Assembly: GCF_045635475.1 (NCBI RefSeq)
Contig: NZ_JBJGXI010000001.1
Span: 248,001 to 312,000 of the forward strand
Reading direction: 5' to 3'
DNA from: JBJGXI01 sp045635475
Lineage (GTDB): Bacteria > Bacillota > Bacilli > Bacillales > Amphibacillaceae
DNA length: 64,000 bases
In this document: positions 45,990-54,346 of the stretch, in pieces
Layout: the number at the start of each line of letters is the position of its first letter
Numbering within the stretch: the first letter of the stretch is position 1
The notes under the pieces: model-generated
Databases searched by the model: none
What the model was told of the DNA's origin: nothing
What the model saw: the letters and a program-made list of their open reading frames with translations, nothing else
Position numbers and translations under genes: made by a program

Positions 45990-47312
45990 ATGAATGTGTT
46001 ATATATCCATACCCATGATACAGGGAGATATATTCAACCTTATGGCTATAACATGCCAACACCTAATCTAATGGAACTAGCTAAAGAAGGAACACTCTTT
46101 AGACATGCATATAGTGCCGCCCCAACTTGTTCACCAAGTCGATCAGCGATGCTGACGGGAATGGCACCACATAGTTGTGGGATGATCGGACTTGCCCATC
46201 GTGGCTTCCAGTTAAACGACTATAGTCAACACTTGGTTCAGTATTTAAATCAGAATGGGTTTGAAAGCGTTTTATGCGGAGTACAACATGAGGCCCGAAA
46301 TCCAAAAACGATTGGGTACCATCACATCTTAAAAGATATTGATTCGAATGAGAAGAACAGGCGTGTAGATTCTGTAACCGAAGATATAACGAATGCACAG
46401 CTTGTGGCAGATTATATAAAAAGTGAAAAGGATAAACAGTTTTTTCTATCCTTGGGGTTACAAAATACACATCGGATTTTTCCAGAGATTAGTGATGAGG
46501 TCGACCCTAATTACGTCATGCCTCCTTTCCCATTTTATGATAACGAACAAAATCGCAAAGATATGGCTGGTTATATGACCTCGGTTAGTGTAGTAGACCA
46601 ATGTGTCGGAATGGTCATGCAGGCACTAAAAGAGTCTGGGCATGAAGCGGACACGTTAGTCATTTTTACAACCGATCATGGAATTGCTTTTGCTAACATG
46701 AAATGTAATCTTTATGATACCGGTATCGGTGTATCCTTAATTTTAAAGTATCCTGGTAATAAACGAAAAGGTGAAGCGCTAGATACCCTAGTCTCTCAAA
46801 TCGACCTCTATCCAACTATTTGTGACTTACTTGACCTTGAACAACCAGCATGGCTACAGGGGTATTCGTTGCAGGCGTTGTTGAATAGAGAAACGGATAG
46901 GGTACGAAATGAAATCTTTAGTGAGGTTACTTATCACGCGGCATATGAGCCAATGCGCTGCGTTAGAACAGAAAGGTATAAGCTCATAAAATTTTTCGAC
47001 AATCATGATCGTTATGTGCCTGCAAATATGGATGACTCTTTGAGTAAAGATTTTTTATTGGAACACCAATACCTCCAGCAAAGCAGGGAAAAAGAAATGC
47101 TGTTCGATCACTATCTGGATCCTGTAGAGCGAGTAAATCTTGTGGAGAATCAAAGTTATAAAAAAGTCTATGCAGATTTATCAAGCCGATTGAATAATTG
47201 GATGGAAGAAACAGCTGATCCACTATTATCCGAGGGCAAAGTGCCAAAGCCAATCGGAGCTAAGGCAAATAAACTAAGCTGTATAAGTCCCACTGAGAAG
47301 AATTTTGAATAA
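45990..47312 (+). CDS. Type I sulfatase, heparan N-sulfatase-like branch
   Basis: A 440-residue sulfatase, paralogue of the 39597 product. The N-terminus is IHTHDTGRYIQPYGYNMPTP, the activation motif APTCSPSRSAMLTGMAPHS (cysteine 47), and the metal segment FTTDHGIAFANMKC. The usual GKxH segment reads LCGVQHEARN. No signal peptide. GGAAAGGATG precedes the ATG. Two SGSH-like enzymes in the mannosidase operon, and none in the first operon, suggest the two operons handle differently sulfated pieces. Confidence 0.92.
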   Translation: MNVLYIHTHDTGRYIQPYGYNMPTPNLMELAKEGTLFRHAYSAAPTCSPSRSAMLTGMAPHSCGMIGLAHRGFQLNDYSQHLVQYLNQNGFESVLCGVQHEARNPKTIGYHHILKDIDSNEKNRRVDSVTEDITNAQLVADYIKSEKDKQFFLSLGLQNTHRIFPEISDEVDPNYVMPPFPFYDNEQNRKDMAGYMTSVSVVDQCVGMVMQALKESGHEADTLVIFTTDHGIAFANMKCNLYDTGIGVSLILKYPGNKRKGEALDTLVSQIDLYPTICDLLDLEQPAWLQGYSLQALLNRETDRVRNEIFSEVTYHAAYEPMRCVRTERYKLIKFFDNHDRYVPANMDDSLSKDFLLEHQYLQQSREKEMLFDHYLDPVERVNLVENQSYKKVYADLSSRLNNWMEETADPLLSEGKVPKPIGAKANKLSCISPTEKNFE

Positions 47313-47392
47313 AGTTGTTTTGTAACTATAAGGATAAATAAACTAGTGCGAATACATGATAAGAAGGCAATCACGTATAAATAAGTAACGGA

Positions 47393-47413
47393 TTTTGGTT
47401 AAAGAGATGACAG
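47393..47413 (+). repeat. Short dispersed repeat, copy 3
   Basis: TTTTGGTTAAAGAGATGACAGC, related to copies at 20907 and 29552. It lies in the 166-base gap between the sulfatase and oxidoreductase genes. Confidence 0.45.
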
Positions 47414-47478
47414 CAAAAAACATCTAACTCTTTTAGTATAGAGTTGAGGTAGTACATTCGAAGGGGCGGTTTGGATAA

Positions 47479-48636
47479 ATGCAGGAAGTAAGAGTTGGAA
47501 TTATTGGTATCGGAAATATGGGGATTTCTCATTTAAAGTATTTGCAGGAAAATAAAATTAAAGGCGCTCGATTAACAGCTGTATTGGATATAAGTGAGGA
47601 ACGAGTAGAACGGGTAAAAGCCAATTTGGCTGACGGGATGAGCATCTTTACTACTGAAGCAGATTTCTTTCAATCTAATTTGGTGGATGCGGTACTTATT
47701 GCTACGCCGCATTATGACCACTCTAGGATAGCTATAAAGGCATTTGAACATGGCTTACATGTTTTAATTGAAAAGCCAGCTGGTGTGTACACGAAGCAAG
47801 TCCGTGAAATGAATAAAGCTGCTACAGCTAGTGATAAAGTATTTTCCATTATGTATAACCAACGTACTAACCCACTTTATCAAAAGCTACGAGAGCTTAT
47901 ACAGTCAGGTGAGTTAGGTGAGATCCGTCGAATCAATTGGCTTATTACTAATTGGTATCGCTCCCAAAGTTATTATGATTCTGGTGGCTGGCGTGCTACT
48001 TGGGCAGGAGAAGGTGGTGGCGTGCTTATAAATCAATGTCCTCACCAGCTTGATCTATGGCAATGGATGACTGGTATGATGCCAACTCGTATGCGTGCTT
48101 TTTGTTATTTTGGTAAGCACAGGAACATAGAGGTAGAAGACGATGTTACGGCATTTGCAGAATATGAGAATGGAGCTACTGGCGTATTTATAACAACAAC
48201 AGGAGAAGCGCCAGGAACCAATCGTCTAGAAATTGCCGGTGACCGCGGAAAAGTAGTGGTTGAGAATGGGAAATTGGATTTTTGGCAGTTACGCATACCA
48301 GAACCTGAATTTAACCGTGAATATAAGGGAGGCTTTGGTTCCCCAGAATGCTGGAAAGTAGATATCCCAATTAAAGGGGAGGAAACAGGTCATCGCGGAA
48401 TTACCCAAAATTTTATTGATGCTATATTAAAAGGAACAGAACTTTTAACTCCAGGTGAAGAAGGCATTAAAGGATTAACACTCTCTAATGCGATGCAATT
48501 GTCAACTTGGATGGATGACTGGGTAGACTTTCCTTTTGAAGAAGATTTATATTATACCCACTTAGAAGAAAGAATCGCTTCCTCGAGAAAGAAAGAAGTT
48601 AAGCATGTTACGTTTAATGTAGAGGGAACACATTAG
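47479..48636 (+). CDS. Gfo/Idh/MocA-family oxidoreductase
   Basis: A 385-residue canonical member: GIIGIGNMGISHLKYL (about 7-22), VLIEKPAGVYTKQV (about 97-110), and NQCPHQLDLWQWMTGM (about 189-204). It is slightly longer at the C-terminus than most. Ribosome site AAGGGG. It is followed by a divergent member (48789), repeating the canonical-divergent pairing seen in the first operon. It may belong to the preceding operon or be separately expressed; no terminator was seen in the gap. Confidence 0.9.
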   Translation: MQEVRVGIIGIGNMGISHLKYLQENKIKGARLTAVLDISEERVERVKANLADGMSIFTTEADFFQSNLVDAVLIATPHYDHSRIAIKAFEHGLHVLIEKPAGVYTKQVREMNKAATASDKVFSIMYNQRTNPLYQKLRELIQSGELGEIRRINWLITNWYRSQSYYDSGGWRATWAGEGGGVLINQCPHQLDLWQWMTGMMPTRMRAFCYFGKHRNIEVEDDVTAFAEYENGATGVFITTTGEAPGTNRLEIAGDRGKVVVENGKLDFWQLRIPEPEFNREYKGGFGSPECWKVDIPIKGEETGHRGITQNFIDAILKGTELLTPGEEGIKGLTLSNAMQLSTWMDDWVDFPFEEDLYYTHLEERIASSRKKEVKHVTFNVEGTH

Positions 48637-48788
48637 ACTTGTATTGAGTCAATAGCATGCATAATTATCTTTCAAAGTTATTTGCAGTCACATATTGCTG
48701 GTGGCCTGATGAATCTACCTCGAAAGTGGATGTGAATAGCTAAAAATCAATATTATGAAACTTACTAAACTAGAAAGGAATATCTAAT

Positions 48789-49862
48789 ATGAGTTCTAAA
48801 GATGGTATGAACTATGTTCCTAAAGGTAAAGTTAACAAAGTCGTCAATAAAGGCGAATTTGTTTTTGCTGCAATGGCACTAGATCATGGACATATTAACG
48901 GCATGTGTAATGGATTATTGGAAGCTGGTGCAGAGCTGAAGTGGGTGTATGACCCGGATCCAAAAAAAGTAGAAGCATTTAAAAAGCGGTTTCCGAGGGC
49001 TCAAATAGCTTCCTCTGAGCAGGAAGTCTTAACGGACTCAGATGTTTGTTTGGTCGCAGGTGCGGCAATTCCTTCTAAGCGCTGTGAGCTGGGAATAAAA
49101 GTCATGGACAATGGCAAAGACTATTTCACGGACAAAGCACCTTTTACTACGCTTGAGCAATTAGAACTTGCAAAGCAGAAGGTGCGGGAAACTGGTAAAA
49201 AATATATGGTTTATTATAGTGAGCGACTGCACGTGGAAAGTGCTGTTTTTGCAGGTCAGTTAATTGATGAAGGTGCAATAGGGCGTGTTTTGCAAGTGAC
49301 TGGTTTTGGACCACATCGATTATCAGCAAACAAGCGACCGGATTGGTTTTTTGAAAAAGAATATTACGGAGGAATTTTGTGTGATATAGGTAGCCATCAA
49401 ATTGAACAATTCTTGTATTATACCAATTCAAAGGACGCAACTGTTCAATCAAGTAAAGTTGCCAATTATAATAATAAAAACTATCCTGAGCTTGAAGATT
49501 ATGGTGATGCAACGTTAATTGGAGATAACGGGGCTACACAATTTTTTAGAGTAGATTGGTTTACCCCTGATGGCCTAAGTACTTGGGGAGATGGAAGAAC
49601 TTTTATTCTAGGGACGGAAGGGTATATAGAAATAAGAAAATATACAGATATTGCAAGAGATAGTAGCAAGGATCACCTTTACTTAGTTAATCAACAAGGT
49701 GAACAACATTTTCACCTAAATGGAGAGGTAGGTTTTCCTTTTTTTGGTGAGCTGGTGTTAGATTGTATTCATCGCACAGAAAATGCGATGACACAAAAGC
49801 ATGCATTTAAAGCAGCAGAGCTTTGTTTAATTGCCCAGGAACAGGCTTTGAGGGTAGAGTAG
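48789..49862 (+). CDS. Gfo/Idh/MocA-family oxidoreductase, divergent
   Basis: A 357-residue protein. After an N-terminal extension the Rossmann loop reads FAAMALDHGHINGMC (about 27-41), lacking GxGxxG. The EKP position is FTDKAPFTT, and the His segment is DIGSHQIEQFLYYTN. It resembles the 11203 product in several blocks (HRLSANKRPDWFFEKEYYGG; FRVDWFTPDGLSTWGDGR). Function is unknown, and the loss of the EKP lysine context (DKA) is notable. Last gene of the region before two tandem hairpins. Confidence 0.82.
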   Translation: MSSKDGMNYVPKGKVNKVVNKGEFVFAAMALDHGHINGMCNGLLEAGAELKWVYDPDPKKVEAFKKRFPRAQIASSEQEVLTDSDVCLVAGAAIPSKRCELGIKVMDNGKDYFTDKAPFTTLEQLELAKQKVRETGKKYMVYYSERLHVESAVFAGQLIDEGAIGRVLQVTGFGPHRLSANKRPDWFFEKEYYGGILCDIGSHQIEQFLYYTNSKDATVQSSKVANYNNKNYPELEDYGDATLIGDNGATQFFRVDWFTPDGLSTWGDGRTFILGTEGYIEIRKYTDIARDSSKDHLYLVNQQGEQHFHLNGEVGFPFFGELVLDCIHRTENAMTQKHAFKAAELCLIAQEQALRVE

Positions 49863-49977
49863 ATAATCGAAGTCGAACTAATTAGAGAAAAACATTGCTA
49901 AGTAACTTATTTCTAATCCCTTTATGTACTAGTGTGTAGTTTCTAAATACATCATCTAACGTAACAACCTCTAATTT

Positions 49978-50055
49978 ACTAGTATTTTATTCAAATACTA
50001 GTTGTCAGGAAAGAGGAACCTATCCCTATGGATAAGTTCCTCTTTCCTGACAACT
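49978..50055. terminator. Two overlapping hairpins after the second operon
   Basis: First hairpin: ACTAGTATTT (49978-49987) with AAATACTAGT (49993-50002). Second: a 26-base arm 50000-50025 and its complement 50030-50055, with one mismatch and a 4-base loop. They share three bases, so only one can form fully. No T-run follows the larger stem. It probably ends transcription or blocks mRNA decay, but could be a palindromic repeat. Confidence 0.6.
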
Positions 50056-50114
50056 ATATGTGTGTTTTAAGAAGCATGGAATACCAGAAACAAGTATCTT
50101 ACTTCTAGATCAAT

Positions 50115-50290
50115 TCCTTGATAATAGTGTTTTAGAATTTATCAACAGTATAGCCTATTCCAGCCATTCCTACTGCACTGTTTGGAATAGGCAAACACCG
50201 TGGCCCCAGCCACCGCCATAAACTACAAAGCCATCATTATTTTTCCCTTTGGCAAATGGAATATTAGGGAGTACGATCCTGATTGAATAA
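50115..50290 (-). pseudogene. SpoIID-domain gene fragment
   Basis: On the - strand the sequence reads LPNIPFAKGKNNDGFVVYGG, then GWGHGVCLFQT, then after a frameshift AVGMAGIGYTVDKF. This is the C-terminal hallmark of SpoIID/LytB proteins (peptidoglycan-processing or amidase enhancer). Stops and a frameshift show decay. It lies in the eroded zone after the second operon. Confidence 0.7.
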
Positions 50291-50304
50291 ATATTAGGCT
50301 AAAG

Positions 50305-50436
50305 GCGATTGATTATAAGAAGACCGAGTGGGATAAAATTAAGCACGAAAATTACAGAGTGATTGAGGATAAGATAGGAAAAAAATTCGGCTGTAAAAAT
50401 ATACCGCTAAAGATTTTGAAAGGTGTGTACATATGA
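50305..50436 (+). pseudogene. Tail of an unrecognised gene, coupled to the next frame
   Basis: A 43-codon frame without a start reads as protein (YKKTEWDKIKHENYRVIEDK, then IGKKFGCKNIPLKIL). Its TGA overlaps the next ATG (ATGA), the usual sign of translational coupling. The front is lost. Family not recognised. Confidence 0.5.
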
Positions 50437-50732
50437 AGTATTTCGAAGCAGCAGTAATGAAGATGCTTACAGCTGGAGAACTAAGTCTTGAAGATCAGAT
50501 TAAGTTTAACATCTTGAATTTCATAAGGACGATCCATCTTAACAATCAAAACTTCATAGAATCACAATTCGAATCAGAGTTCTTCGAAGAACTGCCCATG
50601 ACTTTTCAGAAAAATGAAGGCCAAGTTATGGGACTGATCACAGCTACTATTGATGGTGAAGTTCGAAAGTATGTATTTAACGACCTAGGAAATGAGCCCT
50701 TAGAGTATTTATTGGGACCGGTTCGAGGATAA
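50433..50732 (+). CDS. Hypothetical small protein
   Basis: A 99-residue acidic protein with no signal or membrane segment; GAAAGGTG precedes the ATG. Its start overlaps the stop of a preceding gene fragment, and a hairpin follows its stop, so it probably was or is a real gene. Internal sequence (LSLEDQIKFNILNFIRTIHL) suggests a helical fold. I do not recognise the family. Confidence 0.5.
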   Translation: MKYFEAAVMKMLTAGELSLEDQIKFNILNFIRTIHLNNQNFIESQFESEFFEELPMTFQKNEGQVMGLITATIDGEVRKYVFNDLGNEPLEYLLGPVRG

Positions 50733-50737
50733 ACTAC

Positions 50738-50762
50738 AGGTACCCAGCTCAGGTTGGGTACC
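50738..50762 (+). terminator. Hairpin after the hypothetical gene
   Basis: AGGTACCCA at 50738-50746 pairs with TGGGTACCT at 50754-50762. It begins 6 bases after the stop. No T-run, so termination is uncertain. Confidence 0.55.
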
Positions 50763-50779
50763 TATAATTAAGGCATACA

Positions 50780-50986
50780 GGCTGTCAATTCCCGAAGTTT
50801 TTAATGATTTGTCGATTAGATATTGTAGAAAGTAGAAGCTCGTAAGCAAAAATGGCAAACAAGGCTGAAGATTTTCGTTGGAGTAACTAACGGTATTACC
50901 TGTCCACAATAGGTTTAACTGAAGTAAATACAAGCATCATGATGGAATGTTATACTGTGAGCATGTGGAAGATGCGTAAGGAATGA
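50780..50986 (+). mobile_element. Decayed REP/RAYT unit
   Basis: The left end (50780-50820) reads GCTGTCAATTCCCGAAG and matches the ends at 59339 and 63175. From 50858 the frame NKAEDFRWSN-stop-RYYLST, then VNTSIMMEC, is the C-terminal part of a REP-associated tyrosine transposase, aligning with the relic at 63761. An internal TAA shows it is dead. Confidence 0.65.
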
Positions 50987-51152
50987 GATGAAATTTGGCG
51001 TGGAAACCTCGGTGTACTCGCAGCTCAATCCCGCTATTTTGGTCTTTTGTTATTACACCGCCACATATATTTGCCATTAGACACACACCTATATAGTTGA
51101 AACGCTTAAGGTAGGCTAACTATTTAAATGAGGTTCTTCCTATGGAAAATTG

Positions 51153-51251
51153 ATGGCACTAACAACGCTTGCAACTGTATCGATTTTGGTTGTCATTCTA
51201 ATCGGACAAAAACAATTAATTAAAGGTATTACACAAACTGGAATTAAATAA
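51153..51251 (+). pseudogene. C-terminal fragment of a CUT1 sugar permease
   Basis: Thirty-two codons, ALTTLATVSILVVILIGQK then QLIKGITQTGIK-stop, match the last membrane span and end of MalG/LacG-type permeases. Nothing of the upstream permease remains. It lies just 17 bases before the GH2 gene, suggesting that gene once followed an importer. Confidence 0.7.
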
Positions 51252-51268
51252 CAGCGGGGGGATTCAAC

Positions 51269-53038
51269 ATGGCTAATCTAAATAAAGAATATCCGAGGCC
51301 ACAGTTTGAGCGTGAAAAGTGGTTGAATTTAAATGGTAGTTGGGATTTTGCTTTTGATGATGAAAAACGAGGCTTAAAAGAAAAATGGTATCAATCTTTT
51401 CCAGCACAAAAGAAGATTAATGTGCCATTTGCCTACCAAGCTGATATGAGTGGAATTGGAGATCCGACGTTCCATGATCTCGTATGGTATCGAAGAACTT
51501 TTTTCGTACCTGCTGATTGGAAGGGAAAAGATATTCTATTGAATTTTGGTGCAGTAGATTATCGTGCATGGGTGTATGTCAACGGGGAACAAGTTACCTT
51601 TCACGAAGGTGGTAATACCCCATTTACTACAAACATAACTCATTTCTTAATAAATGGCGAAAATGAATTGGTTGTCCGTGTGGAGGATCCATCTGAAGAT
51701 GTGACAATCCCTCGTGGCAAGCAATATTGGCATGAAAAGTCAGCGTCCATTTTCTATACAAGAACTACAGGGATTTGGCAAACAGTTTGGCTAGAACCAG
51801 TGGAACAAAAACGAATTGATTTTATTCGCTGGACCCCTCAGATTGATCGCGGTGATATCGATTTAGAAACAGAGATATTGGGTGAAATAAAAGAGGGATT
51901 GGCACTGAAAGTATCTATTTCGTTTAACGGTATGGAAATCGTGTCAGATACGACTGCAGTATATGAATCCTATGTGAAAAGAAGCTTTAATTTACGTAAT
52001 CGTTTTACTGATCGCAGTAATATCCATGGTCCTGGTTGGTATTGGACTCCTGAAAATCCTAACCTATTTGATGTAGAACTTGAATTGATAGATTCGAATC
52101 ATGTCATGGACAAAGTGAAAACTTATTTTGGTATGCGCAAAGTTTCCATCGAAGACGGAAAGTTTAAGTTAAATAATCGTACGTATTATCAAAAGTTAGT
52201 GCTTGATCAAGGCTATTTCCCAGGGGCTTTGTTAACCGCACCATCGGACGAAGACCATAAGCGTGATATCGAATTAGCTAAAGAAATGGGATTTAACGGT
52301 GCAAGAAAACACCAAAAAGTAGAAGATCCTAGATATCTGTATTGGGCTGATAAATTAGGTTTTCTCGTTTGGGGTGAAATGGCTAACTGTTCGGAATATA
52401 GTGAAGGTGCTGTTCAACGAATAACTACCGAATGGATGGAAGCAGTTAAACGAGATTACAGCCATCCTAGCATTGTTGCCTGGGTTCCGCTTAACGAAAG
52501 TTGGGGTATTTCAAGAGTGGCGCATGAAAAGCAACAACAAGATCATTCGCTTGGTATGTATTATTTAACTAAATCTTTGGATACGACTCGTCCAGTATTC
52601 TCGAATGAAGGATGGGAGCACACTGTTTCTGACATATGTGGTATCCATAATTATACCTCCGCCGAGGCTATGAAAAAAGCGTATGAGTCGGTAGAATCTG
52701 CGGTTTCAACTACACCAGCTGACAGACCGATTTATGCGAACGGCTTTGCATATCATGGAGAACCAATTATTATCACTGAATATGGTGGAATAGCGTTTGA
52801 TAAAGATCATGAAGATCAAGAAGATGGTTGGGGTTATTCTTCGGTTAATTCTAGTGAAGGTTTAATAGAAAGATATAAAGCACAAACAGAAGCATTGTTG
52901 CAATCGGATGTTGTTCAAGGCTTCTGCTATACGCAATTAACTGATGTGGAGCAAGAAATCAATGGACTTCTAACCTATGATAGAAAACCAAAATGTGATC
53001 TTAGCGAAATCAAGAAGGTAAATGAGAGTAAAAGATAA
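51269..53038 (+). CDS. GH2-family glycoside hydrolase, cytosolic
   Basis: A 589-residue GH2 enzyme (family of beta-galactosidases, beta-glucuronidases, beta-mannosidases and others). The N-terminal jelly-roll domain starts WLNLNGSWDFAFDD, then an Ig-like domain, then the TIM-barrel with acid/base Glu 410 in VPLNESWGIS and nucleophile Glu 504 in IITEYGGIAF. No signal peptide. It is short relative to many GH2 enzymes, resembling the compact Firmicute group annotated as beta-galactosidase or beta-glucuronidase-like. A strong G-rich ribosome site precedes the ATG. Substrate is unknown. Confidence 0.92.
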   Translation: MANLNKEYPRPQFEREKWLNLNGSWDFAFDDEKRGLKEKWYQSFPAQKKINVPFAYQADMSGIGDPTFHDLVWYRRTFFVPADWKGKDILLNFGAVDYRAWVYVNGEQVTFHEGGNTPFTTNITHFLINGENELVVRVEDPSEDVTIPRGKQYWHEKSASIFYTRTTGIWQTVWLEPVEQKRIDFIRWTPQIDRGDIDLETEILGEIKEGLALKVSISFNGMEIVSDTTAVYESYVKRSFNLRNRFTDRSNIHGPGWYWTPENPNLFDVELELIDSNHVMDKVKTYFGMRKVSIEDGKFKLNNRTYYQKLVLDQGYFPGALLTAPSDEDHKRDIELAKEMGFNGARKHQKVEDPRYLYWADKLGFLVWGEMANCSEYSEGAVQRITTEWMEAVKRDYSHPSIVAWVPLNESWGISRVAHEKQQQDHSLGMYYLTKSLDTTRPVFSNEGWEHTVSDICGIHNYTSAEAMKKAYESVESAVSTTPADRPIYANGFAYHGEPIIITEYGGIAFDKDHEDQEDGWGYSSVNSSEGLIERYKAQTEALLQSDVVQGFCYTQLTDVEQEINGLLTYDRKPKCDLSEIKKVNESKR

Positions 53039-53043
53039 AATGG

Positions 53044-53078
53044 AAAAAGGAGAGAGTCCTTCAGGATACTCTCCTTTT
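53044..53078 (+). terminator. Rho-independent terminator after GH2
   Basis: AAAAGGAGAG (53044-53053) pairs with CTCTCCTTTT (53069-53078), beginning 6 bases after the stop codon, with T's within the 3' arm. Confidence 0.8.
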
Positions 53079-53831
53079 CGTGTTTGATGCTGTGGGTGGT
53101 TGACTGTTACTATCTGGTTTCTTTTATAATGTGTCGAATTCATCACTGTTTGATACAAGGGGGAGTATGCTGGAATTGAATTGCTAGGAGTTTTTAATCT
53201 GTTGGAATGCGATATTATTATATCAGCTATTCTGGCTATGCCTAATGAAATAACAGAGGATAACATATATCCTACATAGTACGTGATTCAATTTGTTGAG
53301 TTTTATTAAAAGAAGTCATTAGTCATGGTGGATGCATCCTACTCAATTAGTGAAGAAAGGTTGGCGTTTGTCCAGAATCCCGTTATATTTAATTTAACCA
53401 CCATATAGTAAAAGTGGTGATTAATTAGTCGCGTCCTTTTTGTATGCGTTTTCATTATGCCGGACAATCACGTATGTCTCATGAACGATTCAGGTTAACA
53501 ACTATAAAAAAACATTAGACGACAATATTATGTCCCGGGCAATAATTGGCGACATTTGTATGTGTTTGTAGAAATATAAACAATTAACCAATATGAACAT
53601 AAATTAATTCATAATTCAGGATAACAGACCTGTGCTGTGCAGTTGCACTTAATTCGCTCTCAGAAAGAACATTTTGAATATGTTAAATATGAAAGATTTC
53701 TCTAAACAGACAATTTTACGTATTCAATTAATTAACCTGTTCCTCGCTACCCATAGACTATAATCTAGTATATAGAAAGTAAGCTTATTTGAGGTAAACT
53801 GTTGAGTTTATTTTACCGTTTACACTAGGAA
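53079..53831. other. Gene-free eroded stretch
   Basis: No credible gene or RNA. It holds a 13-base stretch AGTTGCACTTAAT near 53640 that recurs near 29239, and otherwise AT-rich sequence with many stops in every frame. Confidence 0.5.
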
Positions 53832-54131
53832 AAAGGGATATGGTATCCGGATGCTAGATTTTATAACGAGTCGGAGGTTTCGCGTATTTCATTGTTTCAT
53901 GATCATTCGGACAGATTGGGAAATCTTTATCTGTTGGAAGAGGCGATGACATATAAATCGTTTATTCTTCATACTTATTGCCTCATGACGAACCACGTAC
54001 ATCTCCAGATCGAAACGCTCCACACACCAAAAGATGACATCTTTATGAACATTGAATCAGAAGTTAACTTTTGTTACTCATTTACGATGAACTTTGAAAA
54101 AATTACTTGCGCGTTGAACGTAAATATCTAG
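53832..54131 (+). pseudogene. REP-associated tyrosine transposase (RAYT) relic, N-terminal half
   Basis: The frame reads GIWYPDARFYNESEVSRISL, then LYLLEEAMTYKSFILHTYCL, then MTNHVHLQIET, the HUH motif of IS200/IS605-like Y1 transposases of the RAYT group. The usual start (RKKRIW) is shifted out of frame at 53826-53838, and the catalytic-Tyr helix and C-terminus are lost after the HUH motif. Dead, but it identifies the likely source of the REP-like ends in this zone. Confidence 0.75.
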
Positions 54132-54161
54132 AATTAAATGGGGATAGAGATAATAGAATGC

Positions 54162-54224
54162 AAGCGGAGAGAATTTATGTTAGGGCGTCAAGTCGATGTC
54201 GTGATATCTGATATTTCTCCGCTT
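54162..54224 (+). promoter_or_regulatory. Inverted repeat in the leader before sat
   Basis: AAGCGGAGA at 54162-54170 pairs with TCTCCGCTT at 54216-54224 across a 45-base loop region that can form smaller stems. It lies 123 bases before the sat start. It does not show the conserved SAM-riboswitch core. It may be an old terminator or leader structure. Confidence 0.35.
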
Positions 54225-54346
54225 TCAATATGTATTGCTAAATAGCGATTTTCACGAACACATATGAAAAAAGGACATAAAATGAAAACAGCACGATTGA
54301 ATTGAAGAACAGTTATACTAAAAACTTTTATAAGGGAGGATTTTCT

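Noticed and set aside
29239..53652. Shared AGTTGCACTTAAT near 29239 and 53640 as a repeat family
   Set aside because: Only 13 bases with no extended similarity; could be chance.
54132..54346. SAM riboswitch (S-box) before sat
   Set aside because: The conserved core could not be found; only an inverted repeat is present.
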